Shown here piece by piece: positions 6,822-14,967 of a stretch of 64,000 bases of DNA. Each line of letters starts with the position of its first letter. Positions within the stretch are counted from its first letter, which is position 1. Made by a program: the position numbers and the translations under genes. The notes below the pieces were generated by a model that saw only the letters and a program-made list of their open reading frames with translations, did no database searches and was not told the origin of the DNA. This DNA is from Thermoanaerobaculia bacterium (GTDB taxonomy: Bacteria > Acidobacteriota > Thermoanaerobaculia > UBA5066), in contig JAJVIN010000004.1 in assembly GCA_022071945.1 (NCBI GenBank), forward strand, positions 34,827 through 98,826. Reading direction: 5' to 3'.

Positions 6822-9818
6822 ATGCGCGCGCGCCGCACCACGTCTCCGCTCGCCGCCGCGCTTGTCGTCGTCCTGACGATGTCGGACGCCGCGACGGCCG
6901 CCACACGCCCCGAAGGCGTGGATCTCGTCGTCGCGCGAGATGGAAGCGGCGACGTCACTACGGTCCAGGCGGCCCTCGATGCGCTCCCCCAGGTGGCGTC
7001 CCGAACCCGAGTGGTCCTGGTGAGGCGCGGCAGCTACCGGGAGAAGGTCTTCATCACCAAGAGCCGGCTGGCCCTCGTCGGCGAGGATCGCGACGCGACG
7101 CGAATCGAGTTCGACGTCCTTCGCCGCGACTGGCGAGCGTCACATCCCGATGACTGGGGCGCCGCCGTCGTCAACATCGGCGATGACGTCACCGATCTCA
7201 TCCTCGCGAACCTGACCATCAGGAACGACTACGGGTCTCGCAATGGCGGCGATCACGACCACCAGTTCGCTCTCCGCTCGGGCGGGAACTCGTCACGTAT
7301 CGCTCTCGTCCACGTGAACGCCCTCTCGGACGGCGGAGACACCGTGAGCCTCTGGAATCCGTTCGGCGGGATGACGTACTACGCCTCGTGCACATTCGAG
7401 GGTTGGGTCGACTTTCTTTGCCCTCGAGGGACCGCGTACGTGACGAGCAGTGAGTTCGTCGCCCACAGCCCGACGGCGGCGATCTGGCACGACGGCAGCA
7501 AGGACCGCGACCACAAGATGGTGATCCGGTCGTCGCGCTTCGACGGCGCTCCCGGGTTTCCGCTCGGCCGCAACAACCGCGACGGACAGTTCTATCTCCT
7601 CGATTGCGTGTTCTCCGCGAACATGGCCGACAGGCCGATCTACCAGCCTTCCGCGCCCGAAACGTACGCGTGGGAACCGCGCTCCTATTTCGACGGTTGT
7701 CACTCCGACGGCGGCGACCTGGCCTGGATCGCGAACAACCTGAGAACCGCGGATTTCGCTCCGGCGCCGTCAGAGATCACGGCCGAGTGGACCTTCTGCG
7801 GCCAGTGGGATCCCGAAGGCATGATGCCCGCCGTCCTTCCGTTCGCCGCCTTGCCGCGACCCAACGAGCGGGCCAGGAACGTCCCGCTGTTCGGTGTGCG
7901 GCTTCGCTGGGCCGCGGCCCGGGGCGCTCGCTCCCACGAGCTCTTCTTCGGCCCGGGCGACGGTCCGCCGCTCGTGTCCCGTCTCGAGGGCACGGCTTAC
8001 GACACGGGCCCGCTCGCGCCAGCGACGCGTTACTCGTGGCGAGTGGATGCGATAGGGCCGGGCGGGCGTGTTGGCGGAAAGACCTGGACGTTCGAGACGG
8101 CGGCCGCTCCCTCCCGGATCGCTCTCGCGGGCGACTCGACCGTCACCGAGCGGCAGGGCTGGGGGACGGGTTTCGCGTCGCATCTGCGGCCTGGCGCCGT
8201 CTGTTCGAATCACGCGCGGGGGGGACGCAGTTCGAAGAGCTTCGTCGACGAGGGGCACTGGAAGAAGGTGCTCGCGGAGCGGCCGGATTTCGTACTGATC
8301 CAGTTCGGGCACAACGACGCTCCCGGGAAGGGGCCCGAGCGAGAGACCGATCCCACGACGACGTACAGAGAGAACCTTGCGCGAATGGTCGACGAAGCGC
8401 GCGCGGTGGGAGTCCGTCCGGTCCTTCTGACGCCTCTGACGAGGCGTTACGTCGACGAGGTGGGGTGCATCCGGTCCGATCTGGGCGCCTATGCCGAGGG
8501 AGTCCTGGCGGTGGCGGCAGAACGTCGCGTCCCGGTCATCGACCTGCACCGGCTCTCCATCGAGGTGCTCGAGAGGATGACGCCCTCGGAGGTGGCTGCG
8601 CTCGGTGTCCCGAAGGAAGACGGTACTCTCGACCGAACCCATCTCTCCCCGCTCGGGAGTGTCCTCTTCGGTGGTCTCGTGGCGGAGGAACTCGCACGCG
8701 TCGTCCCGGAGCTGCGATCGGCGGTCAGACCGGCCGGTCCGGTGGAAGCCCCGTCGGCCGGAGTGGCGTCTGACGACGGCGCGGCCGAGTCGGAGGACCA
8801 TGGGGTCCGAAGGCTGGCGGAGCGACTCGACCGCCCAGTGGCCTTCTTCTCGACGAGCGAAGCGGCCCGCATCGGAGAGAACCTCCTCCTCTGGCAGAGG
8901 TCGAACGGCGGTTGGCCGAAGAACATCGACATGGTTCGGCCGCTCGGCCTTGCCGGCCGCGAGAAGGTCTTGCGAGGCCGGCGTCGAGAAGACACCACGA
9001 TCGACAATGGAGCCACATACACGCAGATCCGCTTCCTTGCGCGCCTCCACGAAGTTGCGAGAGACGGCCGCTTCAAGGCTGGGGCGCTCGCGGGTATCGA
9101 CTTCCTCCTGAGGGCTCAGTACCCGAACGGAGGCTGGCCACAGTTCTTCCCGCTGAGAGAGGACTATTCCCGGTTCATCACCTTCAATGACGGGGCGATG
9201 GCCGGGGTCCTGGCTCTCCTGCGCGATGTCGCGGCCGGACGGGGCTTCGACTTCGTGGATTCCGCTCGCCGGACTCGGGCGGCCCTGGCCGTCGAGAAGG
9301 GCACCGCGGCGATCCTCGCGACCCAGATCGTCGTCAACGGCAGGAAGACCGCGTGGGGAGCACAGCACGATGCGGTCTCCCTCGAGCCTCGTCCGGCGCG
9401 AGCCTTCGAGCCGGCCGCCCTCGCATCCTCGGAGAGCGTCTCGGTCCTCCGGTTTCTGATGAGTCTCCCTTCGCCCTCGAAGGGTGTCCGAGACGCCATC
9501 GAAGCCGGGGTCGACTGGCTTCGCTCCGTCAAGATCCCGGGCCTGAGAATCGCGCGCGCGGACTCTCCGTCGCTTCCGAAAGGCTGGGACGTCGTCGTGA
9601 CGCCCGACCCGGCGGCCCCACCAACCTGGGCGCGTTTCTACGAGATCGGAACCAACCGGCCGCTTTTCGCGGGACGCGACGGAGTTGTCCGGTCGAGCCT
9701 CGCCGAGATCGAGCACGAGAGACGGACAGGCTACGCCTGGTATGTCGACTCGCCCGCCGCCCTTCTCGCAACCGAGTACCCCGCGTGGAAGGCAAAGCTC
9801 CTGAAGGAGGCCCCATGA
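6822..9818 (+). CDS. trifunctional pectinase: CE8 pectinesterase - FN3-like - CE12 acetylesterase - PL10 pectate lyase
   Basis: Secreted 998-aa multidomain enzyme with a signal peptide (residues 1-27). Residues about 33-345 are a CE8 pectin methylesterase helix with Q148, D173 (GGDTVSL), D197 (VDFLC) and R250 (LGR) in the expected places. Residues 352-427 resemble a fibronectin III-like linker (YSWRVDAIGPGG). Residues 431-640 are a CE12 SGNH rhamnogalacturonan acetylesterase: GDSTV with S439, GGRSSKSF, GHNDAPG, and D604-x-x-H607. Residues about 680-998 match PL10 pectate lyase (NGGWPKNIDM, YTQIRFLARLHE, YPNGGWPQFFP, NDGAMAG, FYEIGTNRPLF, RRTGYAWY). Together they would remove methyl and acetyl esters and then cleave the exposed galacturonan. 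It starts 2 bases after the GH43 stop. Domain calls are by motif; boundaries are approximate. Confidence 0.92.
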   Translation: MRARRTTSPLAAALVVVLTMSDAATAATRPEGVDLVVARDGSGDVTTVQAALDALPQVASRTRVVLVRRGSYREKVFITKSRLALVGEDRDATRIEFDVLRRDWRASHPDDWGAAVVNIGDDVTDLILANLTIRNDYGSRNGGDHDHQFALRSGGNSSRIALVHVNALSDGGDTVSLWNPFGGMTYYASCTFEGWVDFLCPRGTAYVTSSEFVAHSPTAAIWHDGSKDRDHKMVIRSSRFDGAPGFPLGRNNRDGQFYLLDCVFSANMADRPIYQPSAPETYAWEPRSYFDGCHSDGGDLAWIANNLRTADFAPAPSEITAEWTFCGQWDPEGMMPAVLPFAALPRPNERARNVPLFGVRLRWAAARGARSHELFFGPGDGPPLVSRLEGTAYDTGPLAPATRYSWRVDAIGPGGRVGGKTWTFETAAAPSRIALAGDSTVTERQGWGTGFASHLRPGAVCSNHARGGRSSKSFVDEGHWKKVLAERPDFVLIQFGHNDAPGKGPERETDPTTTYRENLARMVDEARAVGVRPVLLTPLTRRYVDEVGCIRSDLGAYAEGVLAVAAERRVPVIDLHRLSIEVLERMTPSEVAALGVPKEDGTLDRTHLSPLGSVLFGGLVAEELARVVPELRSAVRPAGPVEAPSAGVASDDGAAESEDHGVRRLAERLDRPVAFFSTSEAARIGENLLLWQRSNGGWPKNIDMVRPLGLAGREKVLRGRRREDTTIDNGATYTQIRFLARLHEVARDGRFKAGALAGIDFLLRAQYPNGGWPQFFPLREDYSRFITFNDGAMAGVLALLRDVAAGRGFDFVDSARRTRAALAVEKGTAAILATQIVVNGRKTAWGAQHDAVSLEPRPARAFEPAALASSESVSVLRFLMSLPSPSKGVRDAIEAGVDWLRSVKIPGLRIARADSPSLPKGWDVVVTPDPAAPPTWARFYEIGTNRPLFAGRDGVVRSSLAEIEHERRTGYAWYVDSPAALLATEYPAWKAKLLKEAP

Positions 9819-11176
9819 CCCGCGACGATGACCGCTTCGTCAGTAGCCCTGTCACCCGTCGCGCCTTCCTGGGCGCGGCGGGCGCAACAGCAGTTTCGGC
9901 CGCTGCCTCGTTCTCGGCCCCGGTTTCGGGCGGGAACGCGAAGGTCCGCTACGCCATCGTGGGCGCCGGGCACCGTGGAAGCGGCATGTGGGGGGCCGAA
10001 GCGCTCAAGCGCCATGCCGACACCCTCGACCTCGTCGCCCTCTGCGACCTCAACCCGGAGCGGGCCGAGGCCGCAAACGCCCTCATGGGGACGAAGGCGC
10101 CGGTCTTCACGGATCTGGACCGGATGCTCTCCGAGGCGCGTCCGGAGAAGGTGGCCGTCTGTACCGTGGATGCCACGCACGCCTCGGTCATCACCAGACT
10201 TCTCGACCGGGGAGTCGAGGTCGTCACCGAGAAACCGATGGTGACCGAGGTGGACCAGCTCCAGAGCATTCTGGAAGCAGAGAAACGCAGCCGGAAGAAG
10301 GTCGCCATGGCGTTCAACTACCGGTATTCCCCGAAGAACGAACTGATCTGGCAACTCCTGCGGAACTCGGACCTCGGACGAGTCACCTCCGTGGACTTCT
10401 CGTGGTACCTCGACGTGACGCACGGAGCGGACTACTTCCGCAGGTGGCACAGGCTCAAGGCAAAGAGTGGTTCCCTCTGGGTCCACAAGGCCACCCATCA
10501 CTTCGATCTCGTGAACTGGTGGCTCGGGGCGGACCCGGTCGAGGTCTTCGCTGCCTCCTCCCTTCGCCGTTACGGGAGGAACGGGAACCTGCGCCACAGT
10601 CACTGCCGCGAGTGTCCACACAGGGGCAAGTGCGAGTTCTTCTTCGACCTCACGAAGAACCCACGCTTGATGGCTCTCTATGCGGGGCCGGTGGGCTCGG
10701 ACGGCTACCATCGCGACGGCTGTGTCTTCCGCGAAGACTGTGACATCTACGACACCATGGCGGCCGTGATCACCTACACGAGCGGAGCCTCGATGAGCTA
10801 CTCCCTCAATGCCTTCATGCCATTCGAAGGGTTCCGGCTCGCCTTCAACTGCGAGAAGGGGCGGATCGAGGTGCGCGACTGGGAGCGACAGGGGTGGGAG
10901 GTCCCGTACGAGACGGAGATCCTCGTGGCCCGGAGCTTCCAGAAGGAGCCCGAGCGAATCACGCTCCAGAGGAGAGAGGGCGGGCATTCGGGAGGAGATC
11001 CTCGGCTGCTCGACGCGGTCTTCGGGAAGAACCCGGTGGCAGATCAGCTCCGTGTTCCGGACTCGCGGGCGGGCGCCATGTCGTGTCTGACCGGAATCGC
11101 GGCGCGGACGAGTTCCGAATCCGGCAAGCCCGTGAAGATTGCGGGGCTCCTGCCTGCGGCCGGGCTGGGGACGTGA
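9815..11176 (+). CDS. Tat-exported Gfo/Idh/MocA-family oxidoreductase
   Basis: NAD(P)-dependent sugar oxidoreductase fold of 453 aa. The N-terminus carries a twin-arginine signal (VTRRAFLGAAGA), so the protein should be folded with cofactor and exported. Then comes the Rossmann motif AIVGAGHRGSGMW, the EKPMVTE motif (lysine of the family's EKP), and a C-terminal substrate domain. Unusual is a cysteine cluster near residues 260-310 (HCRECPHRGKC and later CVFREDC), suggesting a bound metal in the substrate domain. It overlaps the trifunctional pectinase by ATGA, so it belongs to the pectin operon. Substrate unknown; a pectin-derived sugar or uronate is a reasonable guess. Confidence 0.87.
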   Translation: MTRDDDRFVSSPVTRRAFLGAAGATAVSAAASFSAPVSGGNAKVRYAIVGAGHRGSGMWGAEALKRHADTLDLVALCDLNPERAEAANALMGTKAPVFTDLDRMLSEARPEKVAVCTVDATHASVITRLLDRGVEVVTEKPMVTEVDQLQSILEAEKRSRKKVAMAFNYRYSPKNELIWQLLRNSDLGRVTSVDFSWYLDVTHGADYFRRWHRLKAKSGSLWVHKATHHFDLVNWWLGADPVEVFAASSLRRYGRNGNLRHSHCRECPHRGKCEFFFDLTKNPRLMALYAGPVGSDGYHRDGCVFREDCDIYDTMAAVITYTSGASMSYSLNAFMPFEGFRLAFNCEKGRIEVRDWERQGWEVPYETEILVARSFQKEPERITLQRREGGHSGGDPRLLDAVFGKNPVADQLRVPDSRAGAMSCLTGIAARTSSESGKPVKIAGLLPAAGLGT

Positions 11177-11369
11177 CGAGCACCCGATGGGCGTAGCCTG
11201 GAGACCCTGCGTCGGCTCCCTGGTTCCGGCCTGCGGAGTTGATGCCCGCTACGGTGATGCGGACCAGGCTGACCTCGACGGGGCCGTTGCGTCCATTTTG
11301 AGTTCACTCTTTCAAGAGTTGCGGGATTAGACTAATCGGGTCACCGCTGGAAATTCCGAGGAGGATCAG

Positions 11370-14300
11370 ATGCCGCGTCTTACGCGCCTCGCCGTTGTCC
11401 TCAGCCTGCTGCTGGCCAGCTCCCAGCAACTCCTCTCACAGACGCCGCCGAAGGACCTCGTCAAGCTACCGGGCATGAAGTCCGGCGGGACCGTGACGAG
11501 GGACGGAAACGGGATCCCCGCCATCTGGGGGGCGACTTCCTACGACCTCTTCTTCCTGCAGGGCTACACGCAGGCAGGCGACCGGCTCTTCCAGATGGAC
11601 ATGAGCCGGAGGCAGGCCTCGGGGACCCTCGCCGAACTCCTGGGCCAGGGCGCTCTCTCGTCGGACGTCCAGTTCCGCACCTTCGGACTGAGGAGAGCAG
11701 CCGAGCGTTCGATGGCGGTCCTCACCGCGGAAACGCGGGAGGCTCTCGACGCCTACGCGGCCAGCGTGAATCTGTGGGTGACGACGCACGCGCTGCCGCC
11801 GGAGTACGGCGCTCTCTCCTTGACGAAGTTCGAGCCGTGGACCCCGCTCGACAGCGTGACCATCGGCAAGCTCTTCGCCCTGAGCCTCTCTTTTGACGAC
11901 GAGACCTCGGCGACCGTGGCGCTCCTCACCTACGTCGCCGCGGGCAAGCAACTCGGCTTCGACGGTACCAAGCTCTTCTTCGAGGACCTCTGGAGAGCGG
12001 CTCCGTTCGATCCCTTCACCACGCTTCCGGTCCCCGGTACCGCCTCGGGCCGGGTCGCCGGGGGCGAGGACTTTCCTGGACTCTCCACGACTCGTCTCGC
12101 TGCGATTGACCGGGCGGCGGAGGAGATGCTGGCCAACGGCGCTCTCGAGGCTCTCCTCGGCTACCAGCAGAAGGCCCGCGAGGTCCCGATGCTGAAGGAC
12201 ATCATGGATGGGGTCCACCTGGCGGGCTCGAACGAGTGGGCCGTCAGCGCGAGGCTGTCCGCGACGGGGCAGGCCCTCGTGGCGAACGACCCGCACCTCT
12301 CGCTCGGAACGCCCGCGATCTGGTATCCGCTCTCTTTGCGCGGCGGGAAATACAACGTCTCAGGAAACAGCTTCGCGGGCACCCCGTTCGCGATCCACGG
12401 GCAGAACGAGAAGCTGGCGTGGGGCTCCACGGTCAACTACATGGACGTGACCGACTGGTACAGCGAGAAGGTCGTCCCGGCGCCCGGCACGGCCTCCGGG
12501 CTCGGCACTCTCTACAAGGGGAAGGTCGAGGAGATCGTCGCGATCCCGCAGGTCTACAAGATGAACGTGCCCGGTACCGCCACGAAAGACAACATCGTCG
12601 TCGTCCCCCCGGGAGGCTCGATCCCGGCAGTGACCCTGATCGTCCCGAGACGTGACAACGGCCCCATCGTCAGTCTCGACATGGCGACGGGAGCCGCGAT
12701 CAGCGTCCAGTACACCGGCTGGAGCGCCACGCGCGAACTCGACGCGATCCGCAAGCTGGGGCTCGCCCAGACGATCGAGGAGTTCCGAGGCGCCCTGCAG
12801 AACCTGGACACGGGCTCGCAGAACTGGGCCGTCGCGGAGACGAGCGGCCGCATCGCCTACTTCACGAGTGCCGAGATGCCGCTGAGAGAAGACCTCCAGG
12901 CCAATACCGTGGCTGGTGTTCCACCCTGGATCGTTCGGGACGGCACCGGCGGCAACGAGTGGATGGCGCCGGCCGCCACTCTACCCGCGGATCAGGCCGT
13001 GCCGCACCAGATCCTGCCGTATGCCGAGATGCCCCAGTCCATCGAGCCGGCCCAGGGCTGGTTTGCCAACGGAAACAACGATCCGAACGGAGTCACGATC
13101 ACCAACAACCCGCTCGGCCGCCAGAGAGCGGGAGGCGGCATCTATTACCTCCGCGGGATCGGCTATGACGGTTTCCGCGGCGCCCGCATCGCCCAGGTCA
13201 TCAAACAGAAGCTCGCGGCCAAGGGGAAGCTGACGCGGGCGGACATGAAGGAAGTCCAGTCCGACAACGTCCTGATCGACGCCCAGGTGTTCGTGCCGCA
13301 CATCGTCCAAGCGATGACGAACGCGAAGCTGACGGGCGCGACGCCCGCGCTCGCGGCGTTTGCGAAGAACCCCGCGGTGGTCGCGGCCGTCGAGCGCCTC
13401 GGCAGCTGGGACTTCTCGACTCCCACGGGTCTGAAGGAAGGCTGGGACGCGGGCAAGCCCGCGGGCTGGGAACCGACGGCGGCGCAGGTGCGGGCGAGCA
13501 CCGCCGCCACGATCTACGCCGCCTGGAGGGGCCAGGTCCTCGCCAGAACGATCGACGCGACGCTCAGCCCCGCGAAGCTCCCTGGTCCGACCTCAAGCCT
13601 TGCTGTTTCGGCGCTCAGAAACCTGCTCGAGAAGTTCGCCACGCGAGGCGGGACCGGCGCCTCCGGAGTCAACTTCTTCGTCGTTCCGAATGTGCCCCGG
13701 GCCGAGGACAGGCGGGACATCATCCTCCTCGAGAGCATTGCGAACGCCCTTGCCCTCCTTTCGAGTGACGCCTTCGCTCCCGCCTTCTACAAGTCGACCA
13801 GCCTGGACGACTACCGCTGGGGCAAGCTCCACCGGATCGTCTTCTCACACCCGCTCGGAGACACCTTCAGCGTGCCATCGGCGGGCGGGGCTTTCCCGCA
13901 TCCGCTCGGCAGCGCGCTTCCGGGGATCCCGCGACAGGGCGGAATGGGGGTCGTCGACGCCTCCAACCACAGCTCCCGGGCCAACACTCTCAACGGATTC
14001 ATGTTCGCCTCGGGTCCGTCTCGGCGCTACGTGGGTGAGATGGTTCCCGGTGGGATCCTCGGCGAGAACGCTCTCCCTGGCGGTGTCAGCGGAGTTCTCG
14101 GGAACCCCAACTACCTCAGTCTCCTGCCGATGTGGCTGACGAACCAGACCTACCCGGTCGCCACCCAGTCGGAGCAGGCGGTCCTGTCTCTGGGTCGTGT
14201 CTCGGCGGAGGTGACCTGGAAATCGCAGTACAGGGGTCAGGGAGGGTATGCGCGCTCTGTCCTTCAGGGCGACAACGCGGCGTATTTCTACTTCTCCGGC

Positions 14301-14954
14301 TCCGGGAATGCCGAGGTCGTGGTCAAGGTGCTGGACCCCGGTGGTGACAAGCCTTATCTCCTCTTCTACGGCGGCCTGACGGACTACGAGTTCACCGTGA
14401 CGTTCACGAACACCGCCACGGGCAAGCGCGTCAGCTTCAACCGGCCCGCGGGCAGCGCCGCGGGCGGGGCCAACACCGCGGACCTGCCGCCGGTCGTGGC
14501 TCAGGCGGTCTACTGGAGCAAGGACGGGGAGACGTCCGAACCGGCCGGCGAGGCGCGCACCGTCCGGATGGAAGGCCTCGAAGGCCGGACGCCGAAGAGC
14601 CTGGATAACCCGGAGAGCCCCCTCGCGGCCGCGGAGATCCCGCTTTCGAGTGGCCGCATCGGCGTGAGCGTGACCTGGAAGGACCCGTACTCCGGCAAGA
14701 CGGGAGACGCGGTTCCCCTCGCGATGGCCGACGCGTTCGGGAGCTTCCACTTCGGCAATCCCGCCAGTCCCGAGGTCTTCGCGAAGGTCCTCGACTTCGG
14801 ACCCGGCACCCCCTACGTCCTCTTCTTCGCGGGCCTGACGGACTTCGAGTACACGATCACGTTCCGGAACACGAAGACTGGACAGACGGTGCCCTTCAAG
14901 AAGGAGGCCGGAAGCTACAACGGCGGCTGGGACGCCAAGACGATGGGCCGCTGA
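11370..14954 (+). CDS. penicillin acylase/aculeacin acylase-family Ntn hydrolase, secreted, with two C-terminal repeats
   Basis: 1194-aa exported protein (signal peptide residues 1-23). It matches the penicillin amidase family, which self-cleaves into alpha and beta chains; the predicted beta-chain nucleophile is S287 in AGSNEWAVS, followed by NDPHLSLGTPAIWY and the GTPFAIHGQNEKLAWG core. Substrates in the family include N-acyl amino acids, beta-lactams and acyl-homoserine lactones; the actual one here cannot be told. After the catalytic region are two related modules of about 100 residues (about 970-1075 and 1085-1190), each with a VTWK...Y.G opening, a KVLD centre, Y(L/V)LF and GLTD(Y/F)E. 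RBS GAGGAGGATCAG precedes ATG. It stands alone between two units and is convergent with the phosphatase gene. Confidence 0.88.
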   Translation: MPRLTRLAVVLSLLLASSQQLLSQTPPKDLVKLPGMKSGGTVTRDGNGIPAIWGATSYDLFFLQGYTQAGDRLFQMDMSRRQASGTLAELLGQGALSSDVQFRTFGLRRAAERSMAVLTAETREALDAYAASVNLWVTTHALPPEYGALSLTKFEPWTPLDSVTIGKLFALSLSFDDETSATVALLTYVAAGKQLGFDGTKLFFEDLWRAAPFDPFTTLPVPGTASGRVAGGEDFPGLSTTRLAAIDRAAEEMLANGALEALLGYQQKAREVPMLKDIMDGVHLAGSNEWAVSARLSATGQALVANDPHLSLGTPAIWYPLSLRGGKYNVSGNSFAGTPFAIHGQNEKLAWGSTVNYMDVTDWYSEKVVPAPGTASGLGTLYKGKVEEIVAIPQVYKMNVPGTATKDNIVVVPPGGSIPAVTLIVPRRDNGPIVSLDMATGAAISVQYTGWSATRELDAIRKLGLAQTIEEFRGALQNLDTGSQNWAVAETSGRIAYFTSAEMPLREDLQANTVAGVPPWIVRDGTGGNEWMAPAATLPADQAVPHQILPYAEMPQSIEPAQGWFANGNNDPNGVTITNNPLGRQRAGGGIYYLRGIGYDGFRGARIAQVIKQKLAAKGKLTRADMKEVQSDNVLIDAQVFVPHIVQAMTNAKLTGATPALAAFAKNPAVVAAVERLGSWDFSTPTGLKEGWDAGKPAGWEPTAAQVRASTAATIYAAWRGQVLARTIDATLSPAKLPGPTSSLAVSALRNLLEKFATRGGTGASGVNFFVVPNVPRAEDRRDIILLESIANALALLSSDAFAPAFYKSTSLDDYRWGKLHRIVFSHPLGDTFSVPSAGGAFPHPLGSALPGIPRQGGMGVVDASNHSSRANTLNGFMFASGPSRRYVGEMVPGGILGENALPGGVSGVLGNPNYLSLLPMWLTNQTYPVATQSEQAVLSLGRVSAEVTWKSQYRGQGGYARSVLQGDNAAYFYFSGSGNAEVVVKVLDPGGDKPYLLFYGGLTDYEFTVTFTNTATGKRVSFNRPAGSAAGGANTADLPPVVAQAVYWSKDGETSEPAGEARTVRMEGLEGRTPKSLDNPESPLAAAEIPLSSGRIGVSVTWKDPYSGKTGDAVPLAMADAFGSFHFGNPASPEVFAKVLDFGPGTPYVLFFAGLTDFEYTITFRNTKTGQTVPFKKEAGSYNGGWDAKTMGR

Positions 14955-14967
14955 GACGTCTGGAGCC

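Noticed and set aside
5160..14900. Numerous long antisense and shifted frames across the pectinase and acylase genes
   Set aside because: Shadow frames typical of high-GC third codon positions; no start signals or recognisable domains.
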